This document shows, piece by piece, positions 17,050-26,198 of a stretch of DNA of 64,000 nucleotides. The stretch lies in the NCBI RefSeq assembly GCF_029869215.1, contig NZ_JARWPM010000236.1, positions 1-64,000 of the forward strand. Direction: 5' to 3'. Within the stretch, counting starts at the first letter, position 1. Each line of letters opens with the position of its first letter. The notes below the pieces were generated by a model. It did not search any database, was not told the origin of the DNA, and saw only the letters and a program-made list of their open reading frames with translations. The translations under genes were made by a program, and so were the position numbers. Source of the DNA: Nocardia carnea (GTDB lineage: Bacteria > Actinomycetota > Actinomycetes > Mycobacteriales > Mycobacteriaceae).

Positions 17050-18515
17050 CCAGTCCAGCTCACGTCGCCACGGTGAATTTGCATATCGGTGGCGCCGCGA
17101 CCGCCCCGGAAAAGGGACGCTTCTTCGTCAAGTCTCAGCGCCTGACCGGGCAGGAAATCGCCCGGGTAGCAGCCGCTGCAGCTTCCGACGCCGTCCGTGC
17201 CGCAACCGCAGCCGCCGAGGCCGCACCCTCCTGGGCCGGGCTGGCCCCGGCCGCCCGCCGGACGATCCTCGAACGCGCCGCCGAACTGCTCGAGCACCGG
17301 AGCGCGGAGATCGCCGCGACGATGGGGCGGGAGATGGGCGCGGCGGCCGCGTGGTGCGGTTTCAATGTCAAGCTCGGCGCCGGCATGCTGCGCGAGGCCG
17401 CAGCTCAGGTCTATTCCACTGTCGGGCAGGTGATTCCGTCGGATGTGCCGGGGATGACCGCACTGGCCGAGCGGAAGCCGCTGGGTGTCGTGGTGGGGAT
17501 CGCGCCGTGGAATGCCCCGATCATCCTCGGAGTCCGGGCGATCGCGATGCCGCTGGCGCTGGGTAACACCGTCGTGCTGAAAGCGTCGGAGGAAACTCCG
17601 GCCACCCACGCGGCCATCGTGCAGTGCCTCGTCGACGCCGGCGCCCCGGCCGGAGTGGTCAACTTGATCACCAACGCCGCCGAGGACGCCCCCGAAGTCG
17701 TCGAAGCACTGATCGCGCACCCGGCTGTGCGGTGCGTCAACTTCACCGGCTCGACCCGCGTCGGACGCAGAATCGGTGAGCTGGCGGGCCGGCACTTGAC
17801 TCGCTCGGTGCTCGAACTCGGTGGCAAAGCACCGTTTCTGGTCTTGGCCGACGCCGACCTCGACGAGGCCGTCGCGGCCGCATCGTTCGGGGCGTTCATG
17901 AACCAGGGCCAGATCTGTATGTCCACCGAGCGGATCATCGTCGATCGCGCGGTGGCCGAACCCTTCGCCGAGAAGCTCGCCGCACGCGCCCGGGCACTGG
18001 TTGTCGGCGATCCGCAGGATCCCGGGACCCAGCTCGGTCCGCTCGTCCACGAGACCGCGGTCGCCCACGTGCATGCCTTGGTCCAGGACGCAGTCGCGCA
18101 CGGCGCGACGGTGCTCACCGGTGGTGAACCCGATGGATTGTTCTACCCGCCCACGGTGCTGAACGGAGTCGGATCCGATGCGCGGATCTACCGTGAGGAA
18201 TCCTTCGGCCCTGTGGCGCCGATCATCGTTGTCGACGGTGTAGACGAAGCGGTGCACGTGGCCAATGATTCGGAGTATGGGTTGTCCGCTGCGGTGTTCA
18301 CCGCCGATACGGACCTCGGGCTGCGGGTGGCCCGCCGGATCGAATCCGGTATCTGCCATATCAACGGAGCGACGGTGCACGACGAGGCACAGATGCCGTT
18401 CGGCGGTGTCAAGGCCAGCGGGTACGGCCGGTTCGGTTCGCAGGCCTCGCTCGAGGAGTTCACCGAACTGCATTGGGTCACCGTCTCGTCCGAGCATCGT
18501 CATTACCCGATCTGA
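17046..18515 (+). CDS. vdh: Vanillin/hydroxybenzaldehyde dehydrogenase
   Basis: A 489-residue NAD(P)-dependent aldehyde dehydrogenase. The ATG overlaps the ech stop (ATGA). Motifs: GIAPWNAPIILGVRAIAMPL (~151-170), FTGSTRVGRRI near 233, general base Glu257 in LELGGKAPF and catalytic Cys291 in NQGQICMSTERI. A final PFGGVKASGYGRFGSQASLE is the usual ALDH C terminus. Context shows it oxidises the aldehyde released by Ech, such as vanillin, 4-hydroxybenzaldehyde or protocatechualdehyde, to the acid. Which one dominates is unknown. Confidence 0.9.
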   Translation: MTSPAHVATVNLHIGGAATAPEKGRFFVKSQRLTGQEIARVAAAAASDAVRAATAAAEAAPSWAGLAPAARRTILERAAELLEHRSAEIAATMGREMGAAAAWCGFNVKLGAGMLREAAAQVYSTVGQVIPSDVPGMTALAERKPLGVVVGIAPWNAPIILGVRAIAMPLALGNTVVLKASEETPATHAAIVQCLVDAGAPAGVVNLITNAAEDAPEVVEALIAHPAVRCVNFTGSTRVGRRIGELAGRHLTRSVLELGGKAPFLVLADADLDEAVAAASFGAFMNQGQICMSTERIIVDRAVAEPFAEKLAARARALVVGDPQDPGTQLGPLVHETAVAHVHALVQDAVAHGATVLTGGEPDGLFYPPTVLNGVGSDARIYREESFGPVAPIIVVDGVDEAVHVANDSEYGLSAAVFTADTDLGLRVARRIESGICHINGATVHDEAQMPFGGVKASGYGRFGSQASLEEFTELHWVTVSSEHRHYPI

Positions 18516-18529
18516 GTGGAGACCTTGCG

Positions 18530-20080
18530 ATGACACACAGCACTGCCCCCGCGCCGGGCGACAACCCGTTCGCAGCGATGGTGCCCCGGTACGGGGAACT
18601 GGTCGAGCGTCGTGCCGAACGTCAGCCCGAGCGGGTGGCCATTGTGCACGAGGACCGGTGCTGGAGCTACGGCCATCTGCGAGATCGCATTCACGCGGCG
18701 GCGCAGTTCCTGAGCCGGCGCGGAGTCGTTCCGGGCGACCGCGTGGTGTGCTTCTCGGAGAACCGTCCCGAAATGCTGGTAGCGCTCTACGCCTGCTCCC
18801 GCATCGGAGCCGTGTTCGCCCCGGTGGGGGTCGCCTCCACCGTCGAGGAACTCACCCATATCGTCGACGACCTCGACGCGCGGGTGGTGCTGGTGTCCGC
18901 AGAGACGGCCGATCGCCTCGCCGGCGATATCGGTCCCCACATTGCGCTGTATCTGCTCGCACCCACTAGCGGCACCTCGCTGGACGTGATTCCGGCGGGT
19001 GCCGACACGGTGGTGGACGTCCATCGGTCCGATCCCGAAGATCCCGCCCTGATCGTCTACACCTCGGGTACCTCGGGCCGTCCAAAGGGGGTGATCCTCA
19101 GCCATCGGGCGCTGTGGTTCAACAGCCTCAACACGCTCCTGGGTCTCGATATCGTTTCCGACGATGTCACGCTGGTGAACACGCCCCTGTCCCACACCGC
19201 CGCACTGAACACGTTGGCAGTCAGCACGCTGTACAAGGGCGGGACGGTGGTTATCGATCGAGGTTTCGATGCGCTCCGGTGTCTCGACCAGATCTGCCGG
19301 CATCGGGTGACCACCATGTTCGCGGTGCCGTCGATGCTGGCGCTGATGGCTCGGTCGGAGGGGTTCGACCTCGCCGACCTGTCGAGCTTGCGGTGGGTCC
19401 TCGGCGGTGGGGCGCCGATGCCTCCGGCGCTGGTGGCGACGTGGTCCGGTCGAGGGGTGCCGGTACTGCCGAGCTTCGGCATGACCGAGGCAGGCCCGTC
19501 GGTCAGTTTCCGCAGGCGCGACGAGGGCTCGTCGAAGTCAGGATCCTCGGGACCAGCGGCGCTATTGACCGATCTGCGCATCGTCTCGCCGCAAGGTATC
19601 GACTGTGCTACCGGCGCGGTCGGGGATATCTGGGTTCGCGGCCCGCATCTGGCGTCCGGATACTGGCGCAACATCGAGGCCACCGCGGCTGCCTTCGTGG
19701 GGGAGTGGCTGATCACGGGGGATCGTGGATACCTCGACGAGGACGGTGACCTGTGGGTGACCGGACGGTCCAAGGACACCATCATCACCGGCGGTGAGAA
19801 CGTCGATCCCGCAGAGGTCGAGCACCTGATCGCCCAGTATCCCGGGATCCGGGAGGCGGCCGTGGTGGGAAGACCTCACCCGGTGTGGGGAGAGGTGATC
19901 ACGGCCGTGCTCGTTACAGACGTCGAGGTCACCGTCGAGGATCTGCGGCATTTTCTGCAGCCGCATTTAGCGAAGTTCAAAATCCCGCGCGCGATCGAGA
20001 CACGATCGGAGCTGCCACGCAGCGCGGTGGGCAAATTGCTGCGGCGCGCACTGGCCGAGTCGACCGAGTACACACCTTGA
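18530..20080 (+). CDS. fcs: Feruloyl-CoA (hydroxycinnamate-CoA) synthetase
   Basis: A 516-residue ANL-superfamily acyl-CoA ligase; ATG 18530 follows GTGGAGA. The adenylation loop YTSGTSGRPKGVIL lies at 177-190, the A5-type FGMTEAGPS near 330, the hinge region TGDRGYLDEDGDLWVTGRSK near 405, and the C-terminal catalytic lysine in RSAVGKLLRRAL near 502. It would activate the free hydroxycinnamate with ATP and CoA, the first step of the pathway, although it lies third in the operon. Substrate is inferred from the ech-vdh context; medium-chain or other aryl acids cannot be excluded. Confidence 0.87.
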   Translation: MTHSTAPAPGDNPFAAMVPRYGELVERRAERQPERVAIVHEDRCWSYGHLRDRIHAAAQFLSRRGVVPGDRVVCFSENRPEMLVALYACSRIGAVFAPVGVASTVEELTHIVDDLDARVVLVSAETADRLAGDIGPHIALYLLAPTSGTSLDVIPAGADTVVDVHRSDPEDPALIVYTSGTSGRPKGVILSHRALWFNSLNTLLGLDIVSDDVTLVNTPLSHTAALNTLAVSTLYKGGTVVIDRGFDALRCLDQICRHRVTTMFAVPSMLALMARSEGFDLADLSSLRWVLGGGAPMPPALVATWSGRGVPVLPSFGMTEAGPSVSFRRRDEGSSKSGSSGPAALLTDLRIVSPQGIDCATGAVGDIWVRGPHLASGYWRNIEATAAAFVGEWLITGDRGYLDEDGDLWVTGRSKDTIITGGENVDPAEVEHLIAQYPGIREAAVVGRPHPVWGEVITAVLVTDVEVTVEDLRHFLQPHLAKFKIPRAIETRSELPRSAVGKLLRRALAESTEYTP

Positions 20081-20099
20081 CCGAGAAAGCGCACACCCG

Positions 20100-21326
20100 A
20101 TGAGCATTTCCACAACGGATACAGGAACCGGCGGCGCACTACGCGTCGTCATCGTGGGCGGCGGCATCGGCGGCCTGGCGGCTGCCGCATTCTTGCACCG
20201 AGCCGGAATTGATGTCGCCGTGTACGAGCAGGCACAGCAGCTCGGTGAGGTGGGAGCCGGCTTGGTCGTTTCCCCGAACGCGGTGCGGCTGCTGCGCCGG
20301 CTGGGTCATCTCGACCGATTCCTCGACTCCGCCGTCGAACTCGAAGTCGCCTGGGAGTTCCGGCGCTGGCAGGACGGTTCGGTGCTGTCGGCCGAGCAGA
20401 TGAGTGGGCGCTGTGCCGATCTCTACGGTGAAAACGCGTATGTCAGCCATCGTGCCGACTTGCTCGAAGCCATCCGCGCTGCGGTACCGCCGGAACTGCT
20501 GCACCTGGGCAAGCGGTGCACCGGAATCGATGCGCACCCCGACAAGGTCGGGGTCCATTTCGATGACGGCACCTCCGTCGAGGCCGATGTGGTGATCGGT
20601 GCCGATGGGGTGCACTCGCAGATCCGCGGGCACATCACCACACCCGCTCCCGCGACCTACTCCGGTATGTGCGCCTTCCGAGCCCTTGTTCCGGCCGAAG
20701 CCGCCCCCGAGTTCAGCCGCCGCCCCGTGCAGACCTTGTGGATCGGGCCCGATCATCACCTGGTTCACTACCCGGTCTCGGCGGGACGCAAGATCAACAT
20801 TGTGGCGTTCGCGCCCGCCGGGGACTTCACCGACGAGTCCTGGAGCAGCCAGGGCACCGTCGAGGAATTGCTGGCCGAGTTCGACGGCTGGGACCCGCGC
20901 CTTCAGAAACTGATCGAGAACGCGGGTACTCCCGGCCGCTGGGCCCTCCTCGATCGAGCCCCTCTGTCGCGGTGGACCAGCGGTCGAGTGGCCTTGCTCG
21001 GCGACGCCGCCCACCCCATGTTTCCCTTCTTCGCCCAGGGCGCAGTGCAGGCCATCGAGGATGCCGCCGCGCTCGCTCAGTGCCTGGCCGGCGAACCGGA
21101 CAACCCTGAAAAAGCCCTCTCGATCTATGAACAGCTGAGGATTCCCCGGGCGGGCCGACTGCAACAACTCAGCCACGAACGCAAAGACATCAACCATCTG
21201 TCCGACGGTCCCGATCAGCAGCAGCGAGATGCCGAACTCGGTGCGGGAGATGCCCTCGCCCGCAGCGGATGGATCTACGGATACGACGCCGAAGCCGCAG
21301 CCCGGGAGGCACTGGCACAATGCTGA
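20100..21326 (+). CDS. FAD-dependent aromatic hydroxylase (salicylate/hydroxybenzoate type)
   Basis: A 408-residue group A flavoprotein monooxygenase. Features: FAD-binding VVIVGGGIGGLAAAAFLHRA (~17-36), the DG fingerprint VIGADGVHSQIRG near 164, and GDAAHPMFPFFAQGAVQAIE near 303. The branch includes salicylate 1-hydroxylase, 6-hydroxynicotinate 3-monooxygenase and 3-hydroxybenzoate 6-hydroxylase, several of which decarboxylate while hydroxylating. It lies 19 bases after fcs and overlaps the maleylacetate reductase gene by seven bases. With a hydroxyquinol dioxygenase downstream, an attractive role is to turn the benzoate made by Vdh (for example protocatechuate) into hydroxyquinol. That step is inference. 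Confidence 0.85.
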   Translation: MSISTTDTGTGGALRVVIVGGGIGGLAAAAFLHRAGIDVAVYEQAQQLGEVGAGLVVSPNAVRLLRRLGHLDRFLDSAVELEVAWEFRRWQDGSVLSAEQMSGRCADLYGENAYVSHRADLLEAIRAAVPPELLHLGKRCTGIDAHPDKVGVHFDDGTSVEADVVIGADGVHSQIRGHITTPAPATYSGMCAFRALVPAEAAPEFSRRPVQTLWIGPDHHLVHYPVSAGRKINIVAFAPAGDFTDESWSSQGTVEELLAEFDGWDPRLQKLIENAGTPGRWALLDRAPLSRWTSGRVALLGDAAHPMFPFFAQGAVQAIEDAAALAQCLAGEPDNPEKALSIYEQLRIPRAGRLQQLSHERKDINHLSDGPDQQQRDAELGAGDALARSGWIYGYDAEAAAREALAQC

Positions 21327-22393
21327 CGTTCACCCACCGCACCCTCGGCCAACGCGTGCTCTTCGGCGAGGGACAGCTAGCCGACCACCTCCTCGCCGAA
21401 GTGAACAGGCTCGACGCCCAGGCGATCATGCTCATCGCCGAGGCCTCCGGTCGCGCGCGGGCAACACAACTGGCTGCTCGCCTGCCACAGGCACTGATCT
21501 ACGACCGCGTCGCCCCACACGTTCCGCGGGAGACAGCCGAACACGCCCAGGGCTTCGCCGTCGAGCACGGAATCGACCTCTTGGTCAGTATCGGTGGCGG
21601 GTCGGCGACGGGACTGGCCAAGGCAGTCGCGCTGAGCACCGGTATCCCGATCGTGGCGATTCCCACCACCTACGCGGGCTCCGAAGCCACGAACGTCTGG
21701 GGCCTCACGGAGAACGCTCGCAAAACCACCGGCGTCGACGATCGAGTCCTGCCCACGACCGTGATCTACGATGTGGCGCTGACCTACACATTACCGGTGG
21801 AACTATCGGTGGCATCCGGCCTCAACGCCCTGGCCCACTGTGTCGATTCCATGTGGGCACCACGCACCGACCCGATCGATCAGGCCATGGCCATCGAAGG
21901 CATCAGGGCGCTGAGTGCCGGGCTCCCGGCAGTGAAAACGGATCCACACGATCGCGCGGGACGTGAACAGACACTGTACGGGGCGTACCTGTCGGCGGTG
22001 GCGTTCTCTTCTGCCGGCTCCGGTCTGCACCACAAGATCTGCCACGTGCTCGGCGGCGCCTACAACCTGCCACACGCGCAGACTCACGCGGTGATTCTGC
22101 CCCATGTGCTGGCATACCTGGCACCCGCGGCCCCGGCCGCGACAAAACGAATAGCCGCCGCATTCGGCAGCAGCGACGCCGTCGCCGGGTTGAACCGGTT
22201 GCGAGAAGCGCTCGATGCTCCGATCGCTCTCGCGGACTACGGGTTCGACGAAACCGTGATCGACGAGGCCGCGCAGCTGATCCTTCCCGTCGTACCCGAG
22301 AACACGCCACGTGACGTCGGCGCCGCCGATCTCGCGCAGTTGCTGCGTGCCGCCTGGGCAGGCGACACACCGACCTCGGAGGTGAAGCCATGA
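21320..22393 (+). CDS. Maleylacetate reductase
   Basis: A 357-residue member of the iron-alcohol-dehydrogenase superfamily, maleylacetate-reductase branch. Features: [10 protein letters not shown], nucleotide-binding [17 protein letters not shown] (~89-105), [16 protein letters not shown], and [20 protein letters not shown] then AVILPHV with the histidines of the metal-site region. It reduces maleylacetate to 3-oxoadipate with NAD(P)H. The start at 21320 overlaps the hydroxylase stop, and its own stop overlaps the dioxygenase start (ATGA), so hydroxylation, reduction and ring opening are translationally coupled. Confidence 0.92.
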   Translation: MLTFTHRTLGQRVLFGEGQLADHLLAEVNRLDAQAIMLIAEASGRARATQLAARLPQALIYDRVAPHVPRETAEHAQGFAVEHGIDLLVSIGGGSATGLAKAVALSTGIPIVAIPTTYAGSEATNVWGLTENARKTTGVDDRVLPTTVIYDVALTYTLPVELSVASGLNALAHCVDSMWAPRTDPIDQAMAIEGIRALSAGLPAVKTDPHDRAGREQTLYGAYLSAVAFSSAGSGLHHKICHVLGGAYNLPHAQTHAVILPHVLAYLAPAAPAATKRIAAAFGSSDAVAGLNRLREALDAPIALADYGFDETVIDEAAQLILPVVPENTPRDVGAADLAQLLRAAWAGDTPTSEVKP

Positions 22394-23307
22394 CGACCGA
22401 TTCCGGCGCCGAGCAGACCCGGCGGGAACAAGAGCTCACCGACCGGGTGGTGGCGAGCTTCGACTCGTGCACCGACCCGCGTCTGCGGCTGGTCATGCAG
22501 TCGCTGGTACACCACATGCACGCCTTCATCCGCGAGGTTCGCCTCAGCGAACAGGAGTGGCAGACCGCGATCGAGTTCCTCACCGCGGCCGGGCACATCA
22601 CCGACGACAAACGCCAGGAATTCATCCTTCTGTCCGATGTCCTCGGCGCCTCGATGCAGACCGTGACAGTCAACAACGAGGCATACGGCGACGCCACCGA
22701 AGCCACCGTATTCGGGCCTTTCTTCGTCGAGAACGCGCCCGGGATACCCATCGGCGGCGATATCTCCGCCGGCGCTCCAGGAGAACCATGCTGGGCGGAG
22801 GGCACGGTGACCGACACCGAGGGTAATCCCGTCGCCGGTGCCCGCATCGAGGTATGGGAGGCCGACGAGGACGGGTTCTACGATGTCCAGTACGACGACG
22901 GCCGGGTCACCGCCCGCGCGCATCTGCACACCGACGCCGAAGGCCGGTACGCGTTCTGGGGGCTGCGGCCCACCCCGTACCCGATTCCCCACGACGGCCC
23001 CGTGGGACGGATGCTCGAAGCGACGGGGCGTTCCCCGATGCGAGCCGGCCACCTGCACTTCATGGTCAGCGCCGACGGCTACCGCACCCTCGTCACGCAC
23101 ATCTTCGACCGCACCGACGCGCTCCTCGACTCGGACACGGTCTTCGGTGTACGGGACTCACTGGTCACGGATTTCGAGTCCGTGCCCGCAGGCACCCCGA
23201 CTCCGGATGGACGCGATGTGGCCGGAGTTCCCTGGACGCGGGTGCGCTTCGATATCCGCTTGGCGCCGGACAGGGCTGCCCCCACGGCGATCGACACCCC
23301 TCGCTGA
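22390..23307 (+). CDS. Hydroxyquinol 1,2-dioxygenase (intradiol, Fe(III))
   Basis: A 305-residue intradiol dioxygenase. The N-terminal helical domain (to ~100) has [17 protein letters not shown] and SMQTVTVNN; the catalytic beta-sandwich follows. Iron ligands are visible as Tyr164 (GFYDVQY), Tyr197 (PTPYPIP), His221 and His223 (RAGHLHFMV), the same spacing as in known hydroxyquinol dioxygenases. It opens hydroxyquinol between C1 and C2 to maleylacetate, which the preceding gene product reduces. It is soluble and probably dimeric, as for the family. Confidence 0.93.
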   Translation: MTTDSGAEQTRREQELTDRVVASFDSCTDPRLRLVMQSLVHHMHAFIREVRLSEQEWQTAIEFLTAAGHITDDKRQEFILLSDVLGASMQTVTVNNEAYGDATEATVFGPFFVENAPGIPIGGDISAGAPGEPCWAEGTVTDTEGNPVAGARIEVWEADEDGFYDVQYDDGRVTARAHLHTDAEGRYAFWGLRPTPYPIPHDGPVGRMLEATGRSPMRAGHLHFMVSADGYRTLVTHIFDRTDALLDSDTVFGVRDSLVTDFESVPAGTPTPDGRDVAGVPWTRVRFDIRLAPDRAAPTAIDTPR

Positions 23308-23393
23308 CGCCGGCGGCGCCGGCCCGCTCCTCCCTGCACAAGTCTCGCAAAGCCCGAGCGCTCGTCCGGCTCGGTGGACGAAAGAGAAGGCCG

Positions 23394-25220
23394 ATGAGTC
23401 ACTACCACAGCAATATCCGGGATATGCAGTTCGTGCTGTTCGATCTGCTCGATGGCCGGTCCCGCTACGGCCACGCACCCTTCACCGACGTCGACCCTTC
23501 CGCGGCCACGGCGGTTCTCACCGAAGCGGCACGTTATGCCACCGACCGGCTCGCCCAGTCCTTCTCCGATACCGACCGGGACCCGGTCGCATTCGAACCG
23601 GCAACCCACAGCGTGCGATTGCCGTCGGCCTACCGCGCCGCGGCCGCCGAGTATCTCGACTCCGGCTGGCTCGATCTGGATTTGCCCGCGGAGATCAGCG
23701 GACAGAACGCTCCGCCTACTCTGCGGTGGTGTGTGACGGAGCTGATGCTCGGCGCTAATCCGGCAATCCCGCAGGGCCTCAACGTCATTCCTCAGGTCGT
23801 CCGGTTGCTGTGGCAGCAGGGCAACAAATCCCAGCGGCGGCTCGCCGAGCTGATCCTCGAACGGCGCTGGATGGTCACCATGATGCTCACCGAACCCGAC
23901 GCGGGCTCCGACGTCGGTGCCGGGCGCACCTGCGCCGTACCGCAGCCGGACGGGAGCTGGCATATCGAAGGCACAAAACGATTCATCACCTACGGCGATC
24001 ACGACCTGACCGACAACATCATCCACCTGGTGCTGGCGCGGCCGGTTGGCGTCGAAGGGGCTGGTGGGCCCGGCACCCGCGGACTGTCTCTGTTCGTGGT
24101 CCCGAAGTTTCATTTCGACCCGGCCACCGGAGAACTCGGTGACCGCAACGGTGCCGTGGTCACCGGGTTGGAACACAAGATGGGCCTCAACGGCAGCCCG
24201 ACGTGTGAGATCGAGTTCGGTGCCGACGCACCGGCGGCCGGGTGGTTGCTCGGTGACACGCATGCCGGGCTTCGGCAGATGTTCGAGCTGATCAAGCATC
24301 TGCGCATGCTGGTCGGCGTCAAATCGGCCGCCGCGCTGTCGACCGGCTATCTCAACGCCCGCGAATACGCCACCACCCGGGTACAAGGACGCCGCCTCGT
24401 CGGCAACACAGACGCCCCCGTGCCCATCATCGAACACCCCGATGTACGCCGGTCCCTGATCACCCAGAAGGCATACGCCGAAGGTATGCGAGCGCTGATC
24501 CTCTACACCGGCTCTCAGCAGGACCGGGTGGAGGGCGCGCGCGCGGCCGGCGAAGTGGATCGCGACGCCGACGCATGCCACCAACTCCTGCTTCCGGTGA
24601 TCAAGGGTTACTGCGCCGAGACGGCTTGGCGGGTCCTCGGGCAGGAGTGCTTGCAGGTGTTCGGTGGTTCAGGATTCCTCACGGACTATCCGCTCGAACA
24701 ATACGTTCGCGATACCAAGGTCGACTCCCTCTACGAAGGCACGACCGGAATCCAAGGCCTGGACCTGTTCTCCCGGAAGATCCTGCGCGACAACGGTGCC
24801 ACCCTGGAACGCATACTCGGGGAGATGGTCGAGACCACCAACGCAGCCGATACTCGCTTCATTCACGAACGAGCCATTCTCTTCGCCGCCATCGAATCGG
24901 TGCGCGGCATGGTCGCACTGCTCACCACCCGCTGGGGTGACGACCGCGACGACACCGAACGCGAACTCGCGGCACAGGACACCACCCGCCTTCTGCTCGC
25001 GCTGGGCGACCTGCTGTGTGGCTGGCTGCTGCTGCGCAGTGCGCAGATCGCTCACCGCAGGCTCGGCGACGTCGAAGACGACGATCGCCCGTTCTACCAA
25101 GGCAAGGTCGAAGCGGGCACCTGGTTCGCCCGGACAGTGCTCATCGGCCTGCCGACCACCTTCCAAGCGATGCAGAACACCACCGGCGGCCTTCGTGAAC
25201 TACCTGCCGGGGCATTCTGA
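23394..25220 (+). CDS. Acyl-CoA dehydrogenase, long (~600-residue) subfamily
   Basis: A 608-residue flavoprotein; ATG 23394 follows GAGAAGG. Length and motifs (MMLTEPDAGSDVGAGRT near 165, EGTKRFITYGDHDLTDNI near 190, KMGLNGSPTCEIEFG near 263, and YEGTTGIQGLDLFSRKILRD near 450) place it with the large ACAD branch that includes DmdC/FadE5-like enzymes. It oxidises an acyl-CoA at the alpha-beta bond. It ends the plus-strand operon after an 86-base gap and converges on an IclR gene. Its link to hydroxycinnamates is unclear; it might saturate or desaturate phenylpropanoid-CoA side chains. Confidence 0.87.
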   Translation: MSHYHSNIRDMQFVLFDLLDGRSRYGHAPFTDVDPSAATAVLTEAARYATDRLAQSFSDTDRDPVAFEPATHSVRLPSAYRAAAAEYLDSGWLDLDLPAEISGQNAPPTLRWCVTELMLGANPAIPQGLNVIPQVVRLLWQQGNKSQRRLAELILERRWMVTMMLTEPDAGSDVGAGRTCAVPQPDGSWHIEGTKRFITYGDHDLTDNIIHLVLARPVGVEGAGGPGTRGLSLFVVPKFHFDPATGELGDRNGAVVTGLEHKMGLNGSPTCEIEFGADAPAAGWLLGDTHAGLRQMFELIKHLRMLVGVKSAAALSTGYLNAREYATTRVQGRRLVGNTDAPVPIIEHPDVRRSLITQKAYAEGMRALILYTGSQQDRVEGARAAGEVDRDADACHQLLLPVIKGYCAETAWRVLGQECLQVFGGSGFLTDYPLEQYVRDTKVDSLYEGTTGIQGLDLFSRKILRDNGATLERILGEMVETTNAADTRFIHERAILFAAIESVRGMVALLTTRWGDDRDDTERELAAQDTTRLLLALGDLLCGWLLLRSAQIAHRRLGDVEDDDRPFYQGKVEAGTWFARTVLIGLPTTFQAMQNTTGGLRELPAGAF

Positions 25221-25255
25221 AACCTTGCCAAGCCGGGTCCTGAACGCGCAGGGAC

Positions 25256-26065
25256 TCAACTGTCGGCCCATGGCCTGGGCAGTCGCGGAGTAATCGGGTT
25301 CGCCGGTGCGGTGTTGTTCAAGGCATACGTCAGCCCCCGAGCTGCCGACTGAACCAAGAGCGTCATTTCGCGTAGATCCCGGGTGCCCGGGGTGCCCAGA
25401 ATCGATACCGCCGCCGGCCCGACCTCCGGTGGGCCCGTGACGATGGCAGCGCACGATGCCGATCCCGGAGTCAGCTCGTCGACTGAGGTCGCGCTACCGC
25501 TGCGGCGCACTCGCGCGATTTCGTACCGCAAATCGTTCGGGTCGGTGATCGTCTCGGCGGTGTAAGCCTTGAGCGGCTTGCTGAGGATCTCCCGCTCCAG
25601 GTCCGGCCCCGAATACGCGAGGAGAACCTTGCCCACCGCGCTGGCATGCAACGGCAAGCGTCCACCGGCCCGGCCTACGGGCGGAACATCTCGCGTTCCA
25701 CTGATCTTCTCGACCAGAATCGCCTGGCTACCATCGAGCACTGCGAGCAGGACGTGAGCGTGGGTCATCTCCCATAGTCCCTGAAGAAACGGCAACGCCG
25801 TTTCCCGCATTCCGTAGGTACGGGTACTGCGAGCAGCGACCTCCCACAGCCGCACACCCACGCAGTAGTTGCCCCGACCGGTCCGCTCGAGGCCGCCCCA
25901 ATCGACCAACTCCTGAGTGAGCCGGTGCACCGTACTGGTCGGGAGCCCGCTGGCGCGGGCGATCTCCGACAGCGACCATTCGGTCCGTTCGCCGGTGAAA
26001 ACCTCCAGGATGGCGAACATCTTGCTGGTCACCGACCGCCCCGGCACTGTGTTGCGGCCCGACAT
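25256..26065 (-). CDS. IclR-family transcriptional regulator
   Basis: A 269-residue protein. The N-terminal winged helix (VTSKMFAILEVFTGERTEWS, then LSEIARASGLPTSTVHRLTQ) covers residues ~12-50. The effector domain shows GKVLLAYSGPDLEREIL and the SVDELTPGSASCAAIVTG segment typical of the family. It is divergent from the alcohol dehydrogenase gene at 26199 and probably controls it; the 133-base gap has TTTC...GAAA inverted repeats but no clear-cut operator. The ligand is likely an aromatic or short acid, as is usual in the family. Confidence 0.88.
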   Translation of the reverse strand: MSGRNTVPGRSVTSKMFAILEVFTGERTEWSLSEIARASGLPTSTVHRLTQELVDWGGLERTGRGNYCVGVRLWEVAARSTRTYGMRETALPFLQGLWEMTHAHVLLAVLDGSQAILVEKISGTRDVPPVGRAGGRLPLHASAVGKVLLAYSGPDLEREILSKPLKAYTAETITDPNDLRYEIARVRRSGSATSVDELTPGSASCAAIVTGPPEVGPAAVSILGTPGTRDLREMTLLVQSAARGLTYALNNTAPANPITPRLPRPWADS

Positions 26066-26198
26066 TCTCCTCCTTCACAGCCCGTCACAACTCAGTTTCC
26101 CACTGGATTGAAAACCTGTGGTTGCGATCACATCAGAGAGACTTACATAGATCAAGTCGGCAGCGACGCCGGCTCACGTATTCCAAGGAGTAAACACC

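Noticed and set aside
17031-18536. 501-codon minus-strand frame opposite vdh
   Set aside because: Mirror image of the aldehyde dehydrogenase gene; no family motifs and no promoter context.
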